Positions 7,792-14,762 of a stretch of 64,000 nt of DNA are shown here, piece after piece; the stretch's first letter is position 1, and every line of letters begins with the position of its first letter. The translations under genes and the position numbers were made by a program. Source of the stretch: Thomasclavelia ramosa DSM 1402. Its GTDB lineage: Bacteria; Bacillota_I; Bacilli_A; Erysipelotrichales; Coprobacillaceae. A model generated the notes under the pieces. It was not told the origin of the DNA, searched no databases, and worked only from the letters and a program-made list of their open reading frames with translations. The stretch covers positions 2,666,001 through 2,730,000 of the forward strand of contig NZ_CP036346.1 of the NCBI RefSeq assembly GCF_014131695.1. Direction: 5' to 3'.

Positions 7792-8828
7792 TTAAGTCAA
7801 TTCGTTTTTATTATCATTAGATGATAATACAGCTTCAACCTGAGCAATTAATTGTTCCTTATCAGGCATATATGTTACATATTTTGAAGCAAAAATATTA
7901 TTACTCAATCCTCCTAATGCATACTGCATATCAACATTGCCTTTATCAGTGCATAAAATCAATCCAATTGGTGGATTATCATTTTCATCATTAATTTCTG
8001 CTGTATAATAATTCAAGTACATATTAAGTTGCCCAACTGCTTCAGGCATTAATTTGATAGTTTTTAATTCTATCAATACATAAGATTTTAAAATTTTGTT
8101 ATAGAAAACCATATCCACATAATAATGCGTATTTCCGAATGTTATCCTTTGCTGAGTTCCTACAAACATAAATCCTTTTCCAAGTTTCAAAAGAAACTTT
8201 TCAATTTGTCTAACAAGAGCTTCTTCCAAATCAGATTCCATCATTGGTTTATTTTCTGGCAGACAAAGAAATTCAAAAACATAAGGATCTTTTACTATAT
8301 CCTCTGGTTTAGCAATTTCATTTCCTTTTAACGCTAATTCAAGAACCTTCTTTTTATTAGTCTCCCCATTTGATAATAACAATCTTTCAAATAATGAAGT
8401 GCTAATTTGTCTTTTTAACTCTCTTACTGACCAATTTGCATTAATTGCTTCTTTTTCATAGAAACTACGTTTGTCATCATCAGATATATATAATAATTCG
8501 CAATAATGTGACCAACTTAATTTGCTAGACAGTGTCTGGCAATTTGGATATTTTAAATAAAGCAATCTCATATTTTGAAGATTTGCTCGAGAAAATCCTT
8601 TTCCAAATTTATTTGTAAGAGTTTTCGATAGTGTAAGTAATTGTTTTTTTCCATATTCGCCACGCTGAGATTTTAACTCATCCTCAACTATAATACGTCC
8701 TATATTCCAATATGCATTAATTAACTCAGTATTAATATTTTAATGACATTAGTTCTAGCATTTGTAATAATACTAGCGATTTCATTTACTAATGCTTCAT
8801 TGTTTAACAAATTATTTCCCACAATCAA
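7792..8828 (-). pseudogene. DUF1016/YhcG PD-(D/E)XK nuclease, frameshifted
   Basis: The 3' part (from about 8740 down to 7792) encodes nearly all of a YhcG-family protein: AYWNIGR, KGFSRANLQNMRLLYLKYP, WSVRELKRQIST, then the C-terminal nuclease core with YVDMVFYNKILKSYVLIELK (the D...ExK motif). The N-terminal 35 codons (NNEALVNEIASIITNARTNVIK) lie in another frame from about 8828 (TTG, or GTG at 8822) and hit a stop at 8721. Adding one A to the four-A run (TTTT on the plus strand, 8738-8741) would rejoin the frames as NVIK-N-INTELINAYW. A shortened protein from an internal ATG (8571) would keep the nuclease domain. YhcG proteins occur in defence islands and type I R-M loci. Confidence 0.75.
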
Positions 8829-8943
8829 CTACTACTTTCAATATTAATTATTCTTATTATACCCTTATTTTAAAAAGAAAAAAAGAAGTATCTAAACTTC
8901 TCACAAAGTCCAAATACTTCTCTAAACATCTCATTACTGTTAT

Positions 8944-8961
8944 TACTAACGTTTTGTTAAT
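8944..8961. repeat. Degenerate att-like repeat (internal copy 2)
   Basis: The sequence shares AACGTTTTG and flanking bases with the att core (13 of 18 positions). It is followed at the same spacing by ATGATAAAATCAG and then TTTTGCATCTTACCTGCTTATTTGCC, which resembles the arm-like motif near both element ends. It separates the DUF1016 cassette from the AIPR cassette. No gene is visible in 8962-9113. Confidence 0.5.
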
Positions 8962-9113
8962 TCCTAGATATGATAAAATCAGCACTTTTTATTGATTTTG
9001 CATCTTACCTGCTTATTTGCCAAACCACTTCAAACCAATTTATTACTATGATTTTTTAATATTTTAGTTTTATTAAAATTATTATTAGTATTTTAAAAAA
9101 ATCTCATTTGATG

Positions 9114-9142
9114 TTGACGTTATAACGATATTTCGCTATAAT
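9114..9142 (+). promoter_or_regulatory. Promoter with overlapping operator for the AIPR-XRE operon
   Basis: TTGACG (9114-9119) and TATAAT (9137-9142) are separated by exactly 17 bases. The imperfect palindrome TTATAACGA-TATT-TCGCTATAA (9120-9141, one mismatch) fills the spacer and -10 box. This is an ideal position for repression, most simply by the XRE protein encoded as the second gene. Confidence 0.75.
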
Positions 9143-9180
9143 GTAATTATAAAAGCTAACTTTATAAAATATTAATTCTG

Positions 9181-9198
9181 TTAACACTATGGTGTTAA
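9181..9198 (+). promoter_or_regulatory. Second palindrome in the AIPR 5' untranslated region
   Basis: TTAACAC-TATG-GTGTTAA is a perfect 7-bp inverted repeat 20 bases before the AIPR start codon, just ahead of the AAAAGGAG site. It could be a second operator or an RNA hairpin. Confidence 0.5.
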
Positions 9199-9218
9199 GT
9201 AGAGAAAAGGAGACAAAT

Positions 9219-10382
9219 ATGATTACAAAAACATTTAAAGTTAAAGCAAATACATTTAGAAAATTAGATGATCCATTTGAAAATGGAAAATCAAAAAAAT
9301 ATGTATTTTATGTAAAAACATCGGATATCCCTGAGGGAATTCCTATGGCAACCAATCCACGTGAACAAAAATTATCTTCATCTGTTGCTAAAGCCATTGA
9401 GGAATCATTATGTAGCAATGATGGGTACTTTCATTTAAAAAATCGTGGTATTGTAATATCAGCAGGAAAAGTCATTTTTAATAACAAGAAAGAGGAAGTA
9501 ACGATTGAATTTGATGATAACGCCCTCCATGGAAATATTGATGGTGGTCATACATATAAAATTATTTGCGAACACAAAGATGATTCAAAAATTGATCAAT
9601 ATGTACAATTTGAGATTATGACAGGTGTAGAAGATATTATAGAAGATTTGGCTAGGGCACGTAATACATCTGTACAAGTCGATGAAAAATCCATGGCTGA
9701 ATTAGCTAATAAATTTGATCCAATTAAAGAAGGACTTGAAGGAATGCCATTCTATAATAGAATTGCTTTCAAACAAAATCAAATAGAAATTGATAACACA
9801 AATGGAAAAAATTTAAAAATGATTGATGCTAGAGAAATTGTTGCTATTATAAATATGTTTAATATCGATCGTTTTGATTTCAAAACACACCCAACTCAAG
9901 CATATTCTTCTAAAGCAAAAATGTTATCCATATATCTTGAAAATCCTGAGCACTATAGAAAATTCGTTAATATTGCACCAGATATTTTTGATCTTTATGA
10001 TGCAATAGAAACTGAGTTTGCAGATGCTTATAACGAAGCAGGAGGACGATATGGTAGAAAAAAATATTCTGGTTATAAAGATGGACGCATTGTTGGAAAA
10101 AGTAAATTTGAGCAAAATGAACTTACATACAAAATACCAGATGGTCTTCTATATCCAGTAGTGGCTGCTTTTAGAACTTTAGTTGTTGATAACAATGTAA
10201 CAGGAAAATATGAGTGGTATAATGGAGTGGATCCAATTAAAATTTGGAAAAAATGCAAAGTAGAATTAGTAAATAAAATAATGAGTTTTGCTAATTCAAT
10301 TGGTGATAATCCAAATGCAGTTGGTAAGGATCAAAATATTTGGGATTTAGCATATATGACTGTATTATTTCAAAAAGAGTAA
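9219..10382 (+). CDS. AIPR-family abortive-infection protein
   Basis: The ATG at 9219 has AAAAGGAG 6 bases upstream, giving 387 residues. The protein shows the AIPR (abortive infection phage resistance) family pattern: an early YFHLKNRGIVISAGKV block, then HGNIDGGHTYKII, then DLARARNTSVQVDEKSMAELANKFD (about residues 145-175), and the C-terminal KIPDGLLYPVVAAFR region. The family includes AbiR-type phage-resistance proteins and related putative nucleases of incompletely known mechanism. It forms an operon with a small XRE regulator 11 bases downstream and has its own regulated promoter, as expected for a toxic effector held in check. Confidence 0.85.
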   Translation: MITKTFKVKANTFRKLDDPFENGKSKKYVFYVKTSDIPEGIPMATNPREQKLSSSVAKAIEESLCSNDGYFHLKNRGIVISAGKVIFNNKKEEVTIEFDDNALHGNIDGGHTYKIICEHKDDSKIDQYVQFEIMTGVEDIIEDLARARNTSVQVDEKSMAELANKFDPIKEGLEGMPFYNRIAFKQNQIEIDNTNGKNLKMIDAREIVAIINMFNIDRFDFKTHPTQAYSSKAKMLSIYLENPEHYRKFVNIAPDIFDLYDAIETEFADAYNEAGGRYGRKKYSGYKDGRIVGKSKFEQNELTYKIPDGLLYPVVAAFRTLVVDNNVTGKYEWYNGVDPIKIWKKCKVELVNKIMSFANSIGDNPNAVGKDQNIWDLAYMTVLFQKE

Positions 10383-10393
10383 AAGGAGAGTTT

Positions 10394-10609
10394 ATGAGCT
10401 ATTCTATACACATTCGATTAAAAGAAATTTTAGATAGTAGAAACATCACACAAAAAGAGCTTGCCAAAATGGCTAATATTAGAGAATCAACAATAAGCGA
10501 TATTTGTCGTGGAACTCGAACAGTAATGAATTTTGAACATATTGCCAAAATTGCAGAAGTTCTAAAAATAACAGATATTAGCGATTTAATTGAACTCACT
10601 AAAAAATAA
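10394..10609 (+). CDS. Small XRE-family regulator of the AIPR operon
   Basis: This 71-residue protein is a single Cro/CI helix-turn-helix: LKEILDSRNITQKELAKMANI then RESTISDICRG as the recognition helix. AAGGAGAG lies 3 bases upstream of the chosen ATG, directly after the AIPR stop. It probably represses the operon through the palindromes at 9120 and 9181. The arrangement resembles an effector-antitoxin or effector-repressor pair. Which of these applies is not shown by the sequence. Confidence 0.85.
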   Translation: MSYSIHIRLKEILDSRNITQKELAKMANIRESTISDICRGTRTVMNFEHIAKIAEVLKITDISDLIELTKK

Positions 10610-10718
10610 CAGAGATAAAATTTTTGTTTTTCAATAAAAAGATTAATACCCATTTGTTTTAATGGGTCTCTAAATTTTGACGGGGTTTGTCACTCGTAAA
10701 AATTTAAATATCTGTTTT

Positions 10719-10742
10719 AAGCACATTTTAATGTGCTTTTTT
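10719..10742 (+). terminator. Terminator of the AIPR-XRE operon
   Basis: AAGCACAT-TTTA-ATGTGCTT is followed by TTTTTT. A weaker hairpin (ACCCATT...AATGGGT, about 10648-10666) precedes it. Confidence 0.85.
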
Positions 10743-11114
10743 ATTATAAAATTTAGTTAACTATCTGATATATGTAATTATTAAATATTCTAATCTTTAA
10801 ATTAAAATCAAAACCATTCAACAATATAAATTTTCTGTATTAATTTAAAACAACTAAACGTTGTTCCCTTTAAAAAATCATAATAAATAACATATTAATG
10901 TAAAACATATGTGAAATACCTTTATATTATTTACATCATCAAAACCATAATATTCTGTAAAATTTCCATATCTATATAGTTAGCTTTCAATATATTCTTT
11001 TAGTTAATAAACAAATATATTGCTATAAAAAATTTTATCATTAAATTTTTTTAAATAATATTTTTCTAATTTTATTAAATCACACCATCTTTTTATTATT
11101 TTAAAATATTTAAA
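10743..11114. other. AT-rich non-coding stretch inside the element
   Basis: About 370 bases of roughly 80% A+T lie between the AIPR operon terminator and the repressor gene. I see no plausible ORF, strong repeat or RNA gene here. Low-complexity A/T tracts are common in such intergenic joins between cassettes. Confidence 0.5.
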
Positions 11115-11585
11115 TTAATCTCTATTAGAAATGTTTTCATTTCTTGTATCTTCCACATCAATATACGTCTTTTCATTAAATGGGCATAATAATTTCCATA
11201 ATTCATAATTTTGATGCGTTTCAAATCCTTCAGTTAACATTTCTTTTAAACTCATCCAATTATGTAAAAAACGATTAAGATCATCATCATCAAACTCTAA
11301 AGTGTATTTAGTTCCTTTTCTTTGTATTTTCAAAGGAAACTTCTCATCTATTGCAAATAATAAAGGTAATATATCAGGTTTTTCATCAATATGATATTCA
11401 TAAAAAGTATTTAATGGTACATTTAATGCATTTGCAATTTTTAATAACTGTTCTTGCTTTGGCATAACCTTGTTCAACTCATACTTTCGAATAGCAACCT
11501 CATGAATACCCGAAAGCTCTCCTAATTGCTTTTGTGTTAATCCTCTATAATTTCTGATTTTTTTTATTTTATCACCTGTTGTCAT
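11115..11585 (-). CDS. CI-like XRE repressor of the element
   Basis: This 156-residue protein has an N-terminal Cro/CI HTH (DKIKKIRNYRGLTQKQLGELSGIHEVAIRKYE, about residues 5-60) and an acidic C-terminal region of about 90 residues without a LexA-type Ser/Lys protease motif. It is divergent from the excisionase-like/ATPase/relaxase genes, with paired AGAG...CTCT operators between them. It probably represses element mobilisation and its own gene. Release by an anti-repressor or another protein is possible; cleavage by RecA is unlikely given the missing protease domain. Confidence 0.85.
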   Translation of the reverse strand: MTTGDKIKKIRNYRGLTQKQLGELSGIHEVAIRKYELNKVMPKQEQLLKIANALNVPLNTFYEYHIDEKPDILPLLFAIDEKFPLKIQRKGTKYTLEFDDDDLNRFLHNWMSLKEMLTEGFETHQNYELWKLLCPFNEKTYIDVEDTRNENISNRD

Positions 11586-11656
11586 TATAACGTCTCCTTT
11601 ATATCTTATAATTATATCATACTATTTTAGTTTTACAATAAAACTTTATAATATCG

Positions 11657-11710
11657 TTGACAGAGTATATAATGCTCTGTATAATATTTTTATAGAGCAA
11701 TAATTGCTCT
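11657..11710 (+). promoter_or_regulatory. Rightward element promoter with two repressor operators
   Basis: TTGACA (11657-11662) and TATAAT (11680-11685) have a 17-base spacer. Operator 1, AGAGTATATAATGCTCT (11662-11678), fills the spacer. Operator 2, AGAGCAATAATTGCTCT (11694-11710), is a perfect 7-bp inverted repeat at the transcription start. Both share AGAG...CTCT half-sites and are likely bound by the divergent XRE repressor. Confidence 0.8.
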
Positions 11711-11750
11711 GAAATATAATTGGAGGTGATAAATTGTTAAAATAAAAAAA

Positions 11751-11851
11751 TTCATTAGACTCCGCGACCAAACTTTGTCTAATGAACTATGTATCGAAAG
11801 AACAGTTTTTATAATGTCCTTTCTTTGAACATTATATCAAAACATTCTTTC
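11751..11851 (+). ncRNA. Structured leader upstream of the excisionase-like gene
   Basis: Two strong stem-loops occur in tandem. TTCATTAGAC/GTCTAATGAA forms a perfect 10-bp stem (11751-11786). A longer imperfect stem follows, with GAAAGAA...TATAATGT pairing to ACATTATA...TTCTTTC (11796-11851). A GGAGGTGAT site with a four-codon frame (TTG TTA AAA TAA) lies just upstream at about 11722-11745. The next gene has its own AAAGGAGG. The leader could attenuate expression or be a replication or recombination site. No known Rfam family was recognised. Confidence 0.5.
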
Positions 11852-11886
11852 GTATTCAAATACTCTTACAAAGGAGGTATAAGTTT

Positions 11887-12123
11887 ATGGAAGAAAAAAG
11901 AGTATATATTGAATTACCAGCCTTTACTGGTAGAAATGTACCGATTAGTGAATTAGCAAAAGCTATAGGTAAAGATGCTCAATACATTCGTATCGGATTA
12001 CAAATGGGTATCTTAAAATTTGGATATGCATTGAAAAGAGAAAATTCTTCAGAATTTAATTATTATTGTCCTGATAAAAAAGTATGGGAAGAAACAGGAT
12101 ATTTTAAAGAGGTTCGTGTATGA
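11887..12123 (+). CDS. Small HTH/excisionase-like protein
   Basis: This 78-residue protein contains a MerR/Xis-like pattern: NVPISELAKAIGKDAQYIRIGLQMGIL followed by a short wing (FGYALKRENSSEFNYYCPDKKVW). AAAGGAGG precedes the ATG. Its stop overlaps the start of the ATPase gene by 4 bases. Comparable small proteins sit at the head of the excision/replication operon in Firmicute integrative elements. It may act as excision factor or replication accessory protein. Confidence 0.7.
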   Translation: MEEKRVYIELPAFTGRNVPISELAKAIGKDAQYIRIGLQMGILKFGYALKRENSSEFNYYCPDKKVWEETGYFKEVRV

Positions 12124-13052
12124 GTAAACCAAAATTAGAATTGATTTCATTAGAGGAAGTTAATGCTAAAAGCGTAGATTGGTTATGGTATCCGTATATT
12201 CCATTAGGAAAGGTAACAATTATTCAAGGTGATCCTGGCGGAGGAAAGACAACATTAATTCTCCGTCTTTCTTCCCTCCTATCTAGAGGTAAACCTCTTC
12301 CTTTTGAAAATCAAGATATAAACAAAGAACCTATTAAAATCATTTATCAAACTGCTGAAGATGGTTATGATGATACCATTAAACCTAGATTACTTGATGC
12401 TAATGCTGATTGTTCTCAAATTCAATTTATTAATGAAGCGGATATACCTTTAACTATGTTAGATGAAAGAATTGAAGAAGCAATAATTAGACTTCAAGCA
12501 AAATTATTTATTCTTGATCCAATTCAAGCCTATCTAGGTTCAAATGTTGATATGAATAGAGCCAATGAAATTCGACCACTTATGAAAAATCTAGCAAATA
12601 TTGCAAGTAGACAAAATTGTGCAATCGTTTTAGTTGGTCATATGAATAAAACAAGAGGTAATAAATCAATATATCGAGGTATAGGTACCATTGATATTCC
12701 TGCTGCAGCTAGAAGTGTGTTAATAGTTGGTGAATTAAAAAGCAACCTAGATATTAGAGCAGTTATTCATGATAAAAGTAGTCTTGCTCCAAAAGGTGAT
12801 GCATTTGCATTCAAATTAAGCAAAGAAAAAGGATTTCAATGGATTGGCAAATATGATATTAATTCCGATGAATTATTAGCCGGATACCATAAAGAATCTG
12901 AAAAATCAAGAGCCACCCAATTTATCTTAGAACAACTTCCATCTGGTCCAGTTGCCTCTGTAGAAATATTTAAGCAAGCAAAAATAAATAATATATGTGA
13001 AAGAACTCTCAATCAAGCTAAGGCAGAATTAAATGTCCGCTCAAAAAAATAG
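12120..13052 (+). CDS. RecA-fold AAA ATPase (AAA_25, RepA/DnaB-like)
   Basis: This 310-residue protein carries Walker A (IQGDPGGGKTTLILRL, about residues 35-50), Walker B (AKLFILDPIQAYLG) and the SRQNCAIVLVGHMNKTRGNK sensor region of RepA/DnaB-like hexameric ATPases found on plasmids and integrative elements. It probably supports element replication after excision. It ends at TAG after a seven-A run (13043-13049). In the neighbouring frame the run is followed by IGTSWCWILND and a stop, which looks like the normal C-terminus of such proteins, so a one-base slip or a real frameshift has shortened it. It is coupled to the upstream gene by overlap. Confidence 0.85.
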   Translation: MSKPKLELISLEEVNAKSVDWLWYPYIPLGKVTIIQGDPGGGKTTLILRLSSLLSRGKPLPFENQDINKEPIKIIYQTAEDGYDDTIKPRLLDANADCSQIQFINEADIPLTMLDERIEEAIIRLQAKLFILDPIQAYLGSNVDMNRANEIRPLMKNLANIASRQNCAIVLVGHMNKTRGNKSIYRGIGTIDIPAAARSVLIVGELKSNLDIRAVIHDKSSLAPKGDAFAFKLSKEKGFQWIGKYDINSDELLAGYHKESEKSRATQFILEQLPSGPVASVEIFKQAKINNICERTLNQAKAELNVRSKK

Positions 13053-13082
13053 GTACTTCATGGTGTTGGATATTAAACGATT

Positions 13083-13198
13083 AAGATTGCATGAATGCAA
13101 AACCTTTAAATACTGCAATATTACAATCTTCCTTTCTGTCAGGTACCTTTGTTACTTTGTCGAAAGTAACGCAAATGCACTTTTGACAATATCAAAAG
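13083..13198 (+). other. Candidate origin of transfer (oriT) upstream of the relaxase
   Basis: The intergenic region before the relaxase gene holds a dense set of inverted repeats. AAGATTG (13083) pairs with CAATCTT (13124) and encloses TTGCATGAATGCAA. GTTACTTT-GTCG-AAAGTAAC (13151-13170) is a perfect hairpin. CTTTTGA-CAATA-TCAAAAG (13180-13198) is another. MobV relaxases usually nick beside a hairpin just upstream of their own gene, so this is the expected place. The nick site itself is not identified. Confidence 0.5.
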
Positions 13199-13238
13199 AT
13201 GCTTGCGCTCTGCGAGGCATTTTAAGGAGTAAAACCAA

Positions 13239-14429
13239 ATGGAACGTACAATAAGTGTAATGATTGGTAGAGGAAACGTTAATCATAATAGACGTCATTT
13301 TATCACTAAAAATGTAGATGCATCCCGTACAATATACAATCATGAATATGTTTATATAGACATTCGAGATGCATATCATTTTCTCTTCGATGAAGCATTG
13401 CAAAGATATAATAGTAAGCAATATAGAAAAGACCGTGTAATTGATGATTATTATGAAAAAATAAGATTAAGCAAACAAGAAAAGAGTTTTCATGAAATCA
13501 TTATTCAAATAGGAAATAAAGATGATATGAATGTCAAATCAGAAAATGGAGAGTTAGCAAAAAATATTCTTGATGAATATATGAAAAGTTTTCAGGAAAG
13601 AAATCCAAATCTATATGTATATTCTGCTCATCTTCATATGGATGAAGAAACACCTCATTTGCATATTGATTTTATTCCATTCATTACTAACAGTAAAAGA
13701 GGACTAGATACACGAGTATCATTGAAACAAGCACTTAATAATCAAGGATTTAAGGGTGGTACAAGAACAAATACAGAGTGGAATCAATGGATTTTATCAG
13801 AAAAACAATATCTTGCTAAAATAATGAAAAAATATCAGATCAAGTGGAAACAACTCGGTACACATGAACAACATCTAGATATATTAGATTTTAAAAAAAT
13901 GAAAAGAAATGAAGAAATTATATCTCTTAAAAATGAAATAAATGATTTAACAAATCAAAAACAACATTTAAACCATATAATTTCATCTACAAAAGAAGAA
14001 ATCAATGAGATTGAGAACAGACTCACAATTATTAAAGAGGATGAAAAATTATTTAACAAATTAAGTAGTGAAGTTAAAAATGATAAAATTTGGAATATAC
14101 CTAAACCGTCCCATATGATAAGTTCAAAAACTTATCACAAAAATACAGTGATTCCATTTATTCAAAATATCAAATCATATGTTAATAAAATTATCAAAAA
14201 GTGTATTGATTTAACTAAACAAGTAAAATATCTTAATCAATCAACATTTAAATTAAAAATTCAAGTCAATGAACTTAATGAAACAATTGATAAACTCATT
14301 AAGGAAAATAGAGAAATAAAAAATGATTTATCTGCAATTCGAAAAGCTCTAGGTCATAGACAATTTCAAGAAATCTTAAATCAAAAAAAGGAAAGAGAGG
14401 TTAATCAAAATGAAAAAAATAATCGTTGA
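13239..14429 (+). CDS. MobV-family relaxase (plasmid recombination/mobilisation protein)
   Basis: This 396-residue protein has the MobV/Mob_Pre signature HLHMDEETPHLHIDFIP (about residues 129-145), in which the His residues bind metal. An N-terminal RGNVNHNRRHF region precedes it, and a long C-terminal coiled coil (residues about 220-385) is typical of the family. AAGGAG lies upstream of the ATG. It would nick oriT and lead the strand during transfer promoted by a helper conjugative system. No type IV secretion genes are in the element, so it is mobilizable, not self-transmissible. Confidence 0.88.
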   Translation: MERTISVMIGRGNVNHNRRHFITKNVDASRTIYNHEYVYIDIRDAYHFLFDEALQRYNSKQYRKDRVIDDYYEKIRLSKQEKSFHEIIIQIGNKDDMNVKSENGELAKNILDEYMKSFQERNPNLYVYSAHLHMDEETPHLHIDFIPFITNSKRGLDTRVSLKQALNNQGFKGGTRTNTEWNQWILSEKQYLAKIMKKYQIKWKQLGTHEQHLDILDFKKMKRNEEIISLKNEINDLTNQKQHLNHIISSTKEEINEIENRLTIIKEDEKLFNKLSSEVKNDKIWNIPKPSHMISSKTYHKNTVIPFIQNIKSYVNKIIKKCIDLTKQVKYLNQSTFKLKIQVNELNETIDKLIKENREIKNDLSAIRKALGHRQFQEILNQKKEREVNQNEKNNR

Positions 14430-14652
14430 TGAAAAGAATCATATAGCATATCAATTAATAGGAGATATTTATTATCCTATTTTATGTAACTATCAATTAC
14501 CATTAGGTAATTACGCAAAAGAAAAGATACAATATTTGAAAAGTTATTATCCTAAAGAATATGTACAGTTATTAAAAGACAAAGATTTTCATAATCAACT
14601 ATTTATCTTAAACTGCTATTGTGAACAATATTATCAAAAGAGACTTATATAA
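14410..14652 (+). CDS. TnpV-like small protein
   Basis: This 80-residue protein begins MKKIIVDEKNHIAYQLIGD and continues YYPILCNYQLP, closely matching the opening of TnpV proteins found beside relaxases and recombinases in clostridial mobile elements. It overlaps the relaxase 3' end by 20 bases. After its TAA stop the same frame stays open for 32 more codons (14653-14748: WFNSHPHAKPIEIKDFQ and on) to a TAG directly before the integrase ribosome binding site. The gene may therefore be a nonsense-truncated version of a protein of about 113 residues. Function of TnpV is unknown. Confidence 0.65.
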   Translation: MKKIIVDEKNHIAYQLIGDIYYPILCNYQLPLGNYAKEKIQYLKSYYPKEYVQLLKDKDFHNQLFILNCYCEQYYQKRLI

Positions 14653-14762
14653 TGGTTCAATTCCCATCCTCATGCCAAGCCAATAGAAATTAAAGATTTT
14701 CAGACAAAATTAAAAAAACAAATTATAGAACAATATATTAATACAAAGTAGGAGGATTTCAC

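Noticed and set aside
9924-10258. Minus-strand ORFs opposite the AIPR gene
   Set aside because: They are low-complexity reading-frame shadows of a well-supported plus-strand gene with no ribosome binding sites.
13033-13254. 73-codon ORF between the ATPase and the relaxase gene
   Set aside because: It overlaps the ATPase end and the oriT-like repeats, lacks a ribosome binding site and has low-complexity hydrophobic sequence; its first residues are only the alternate frame after the A-run.
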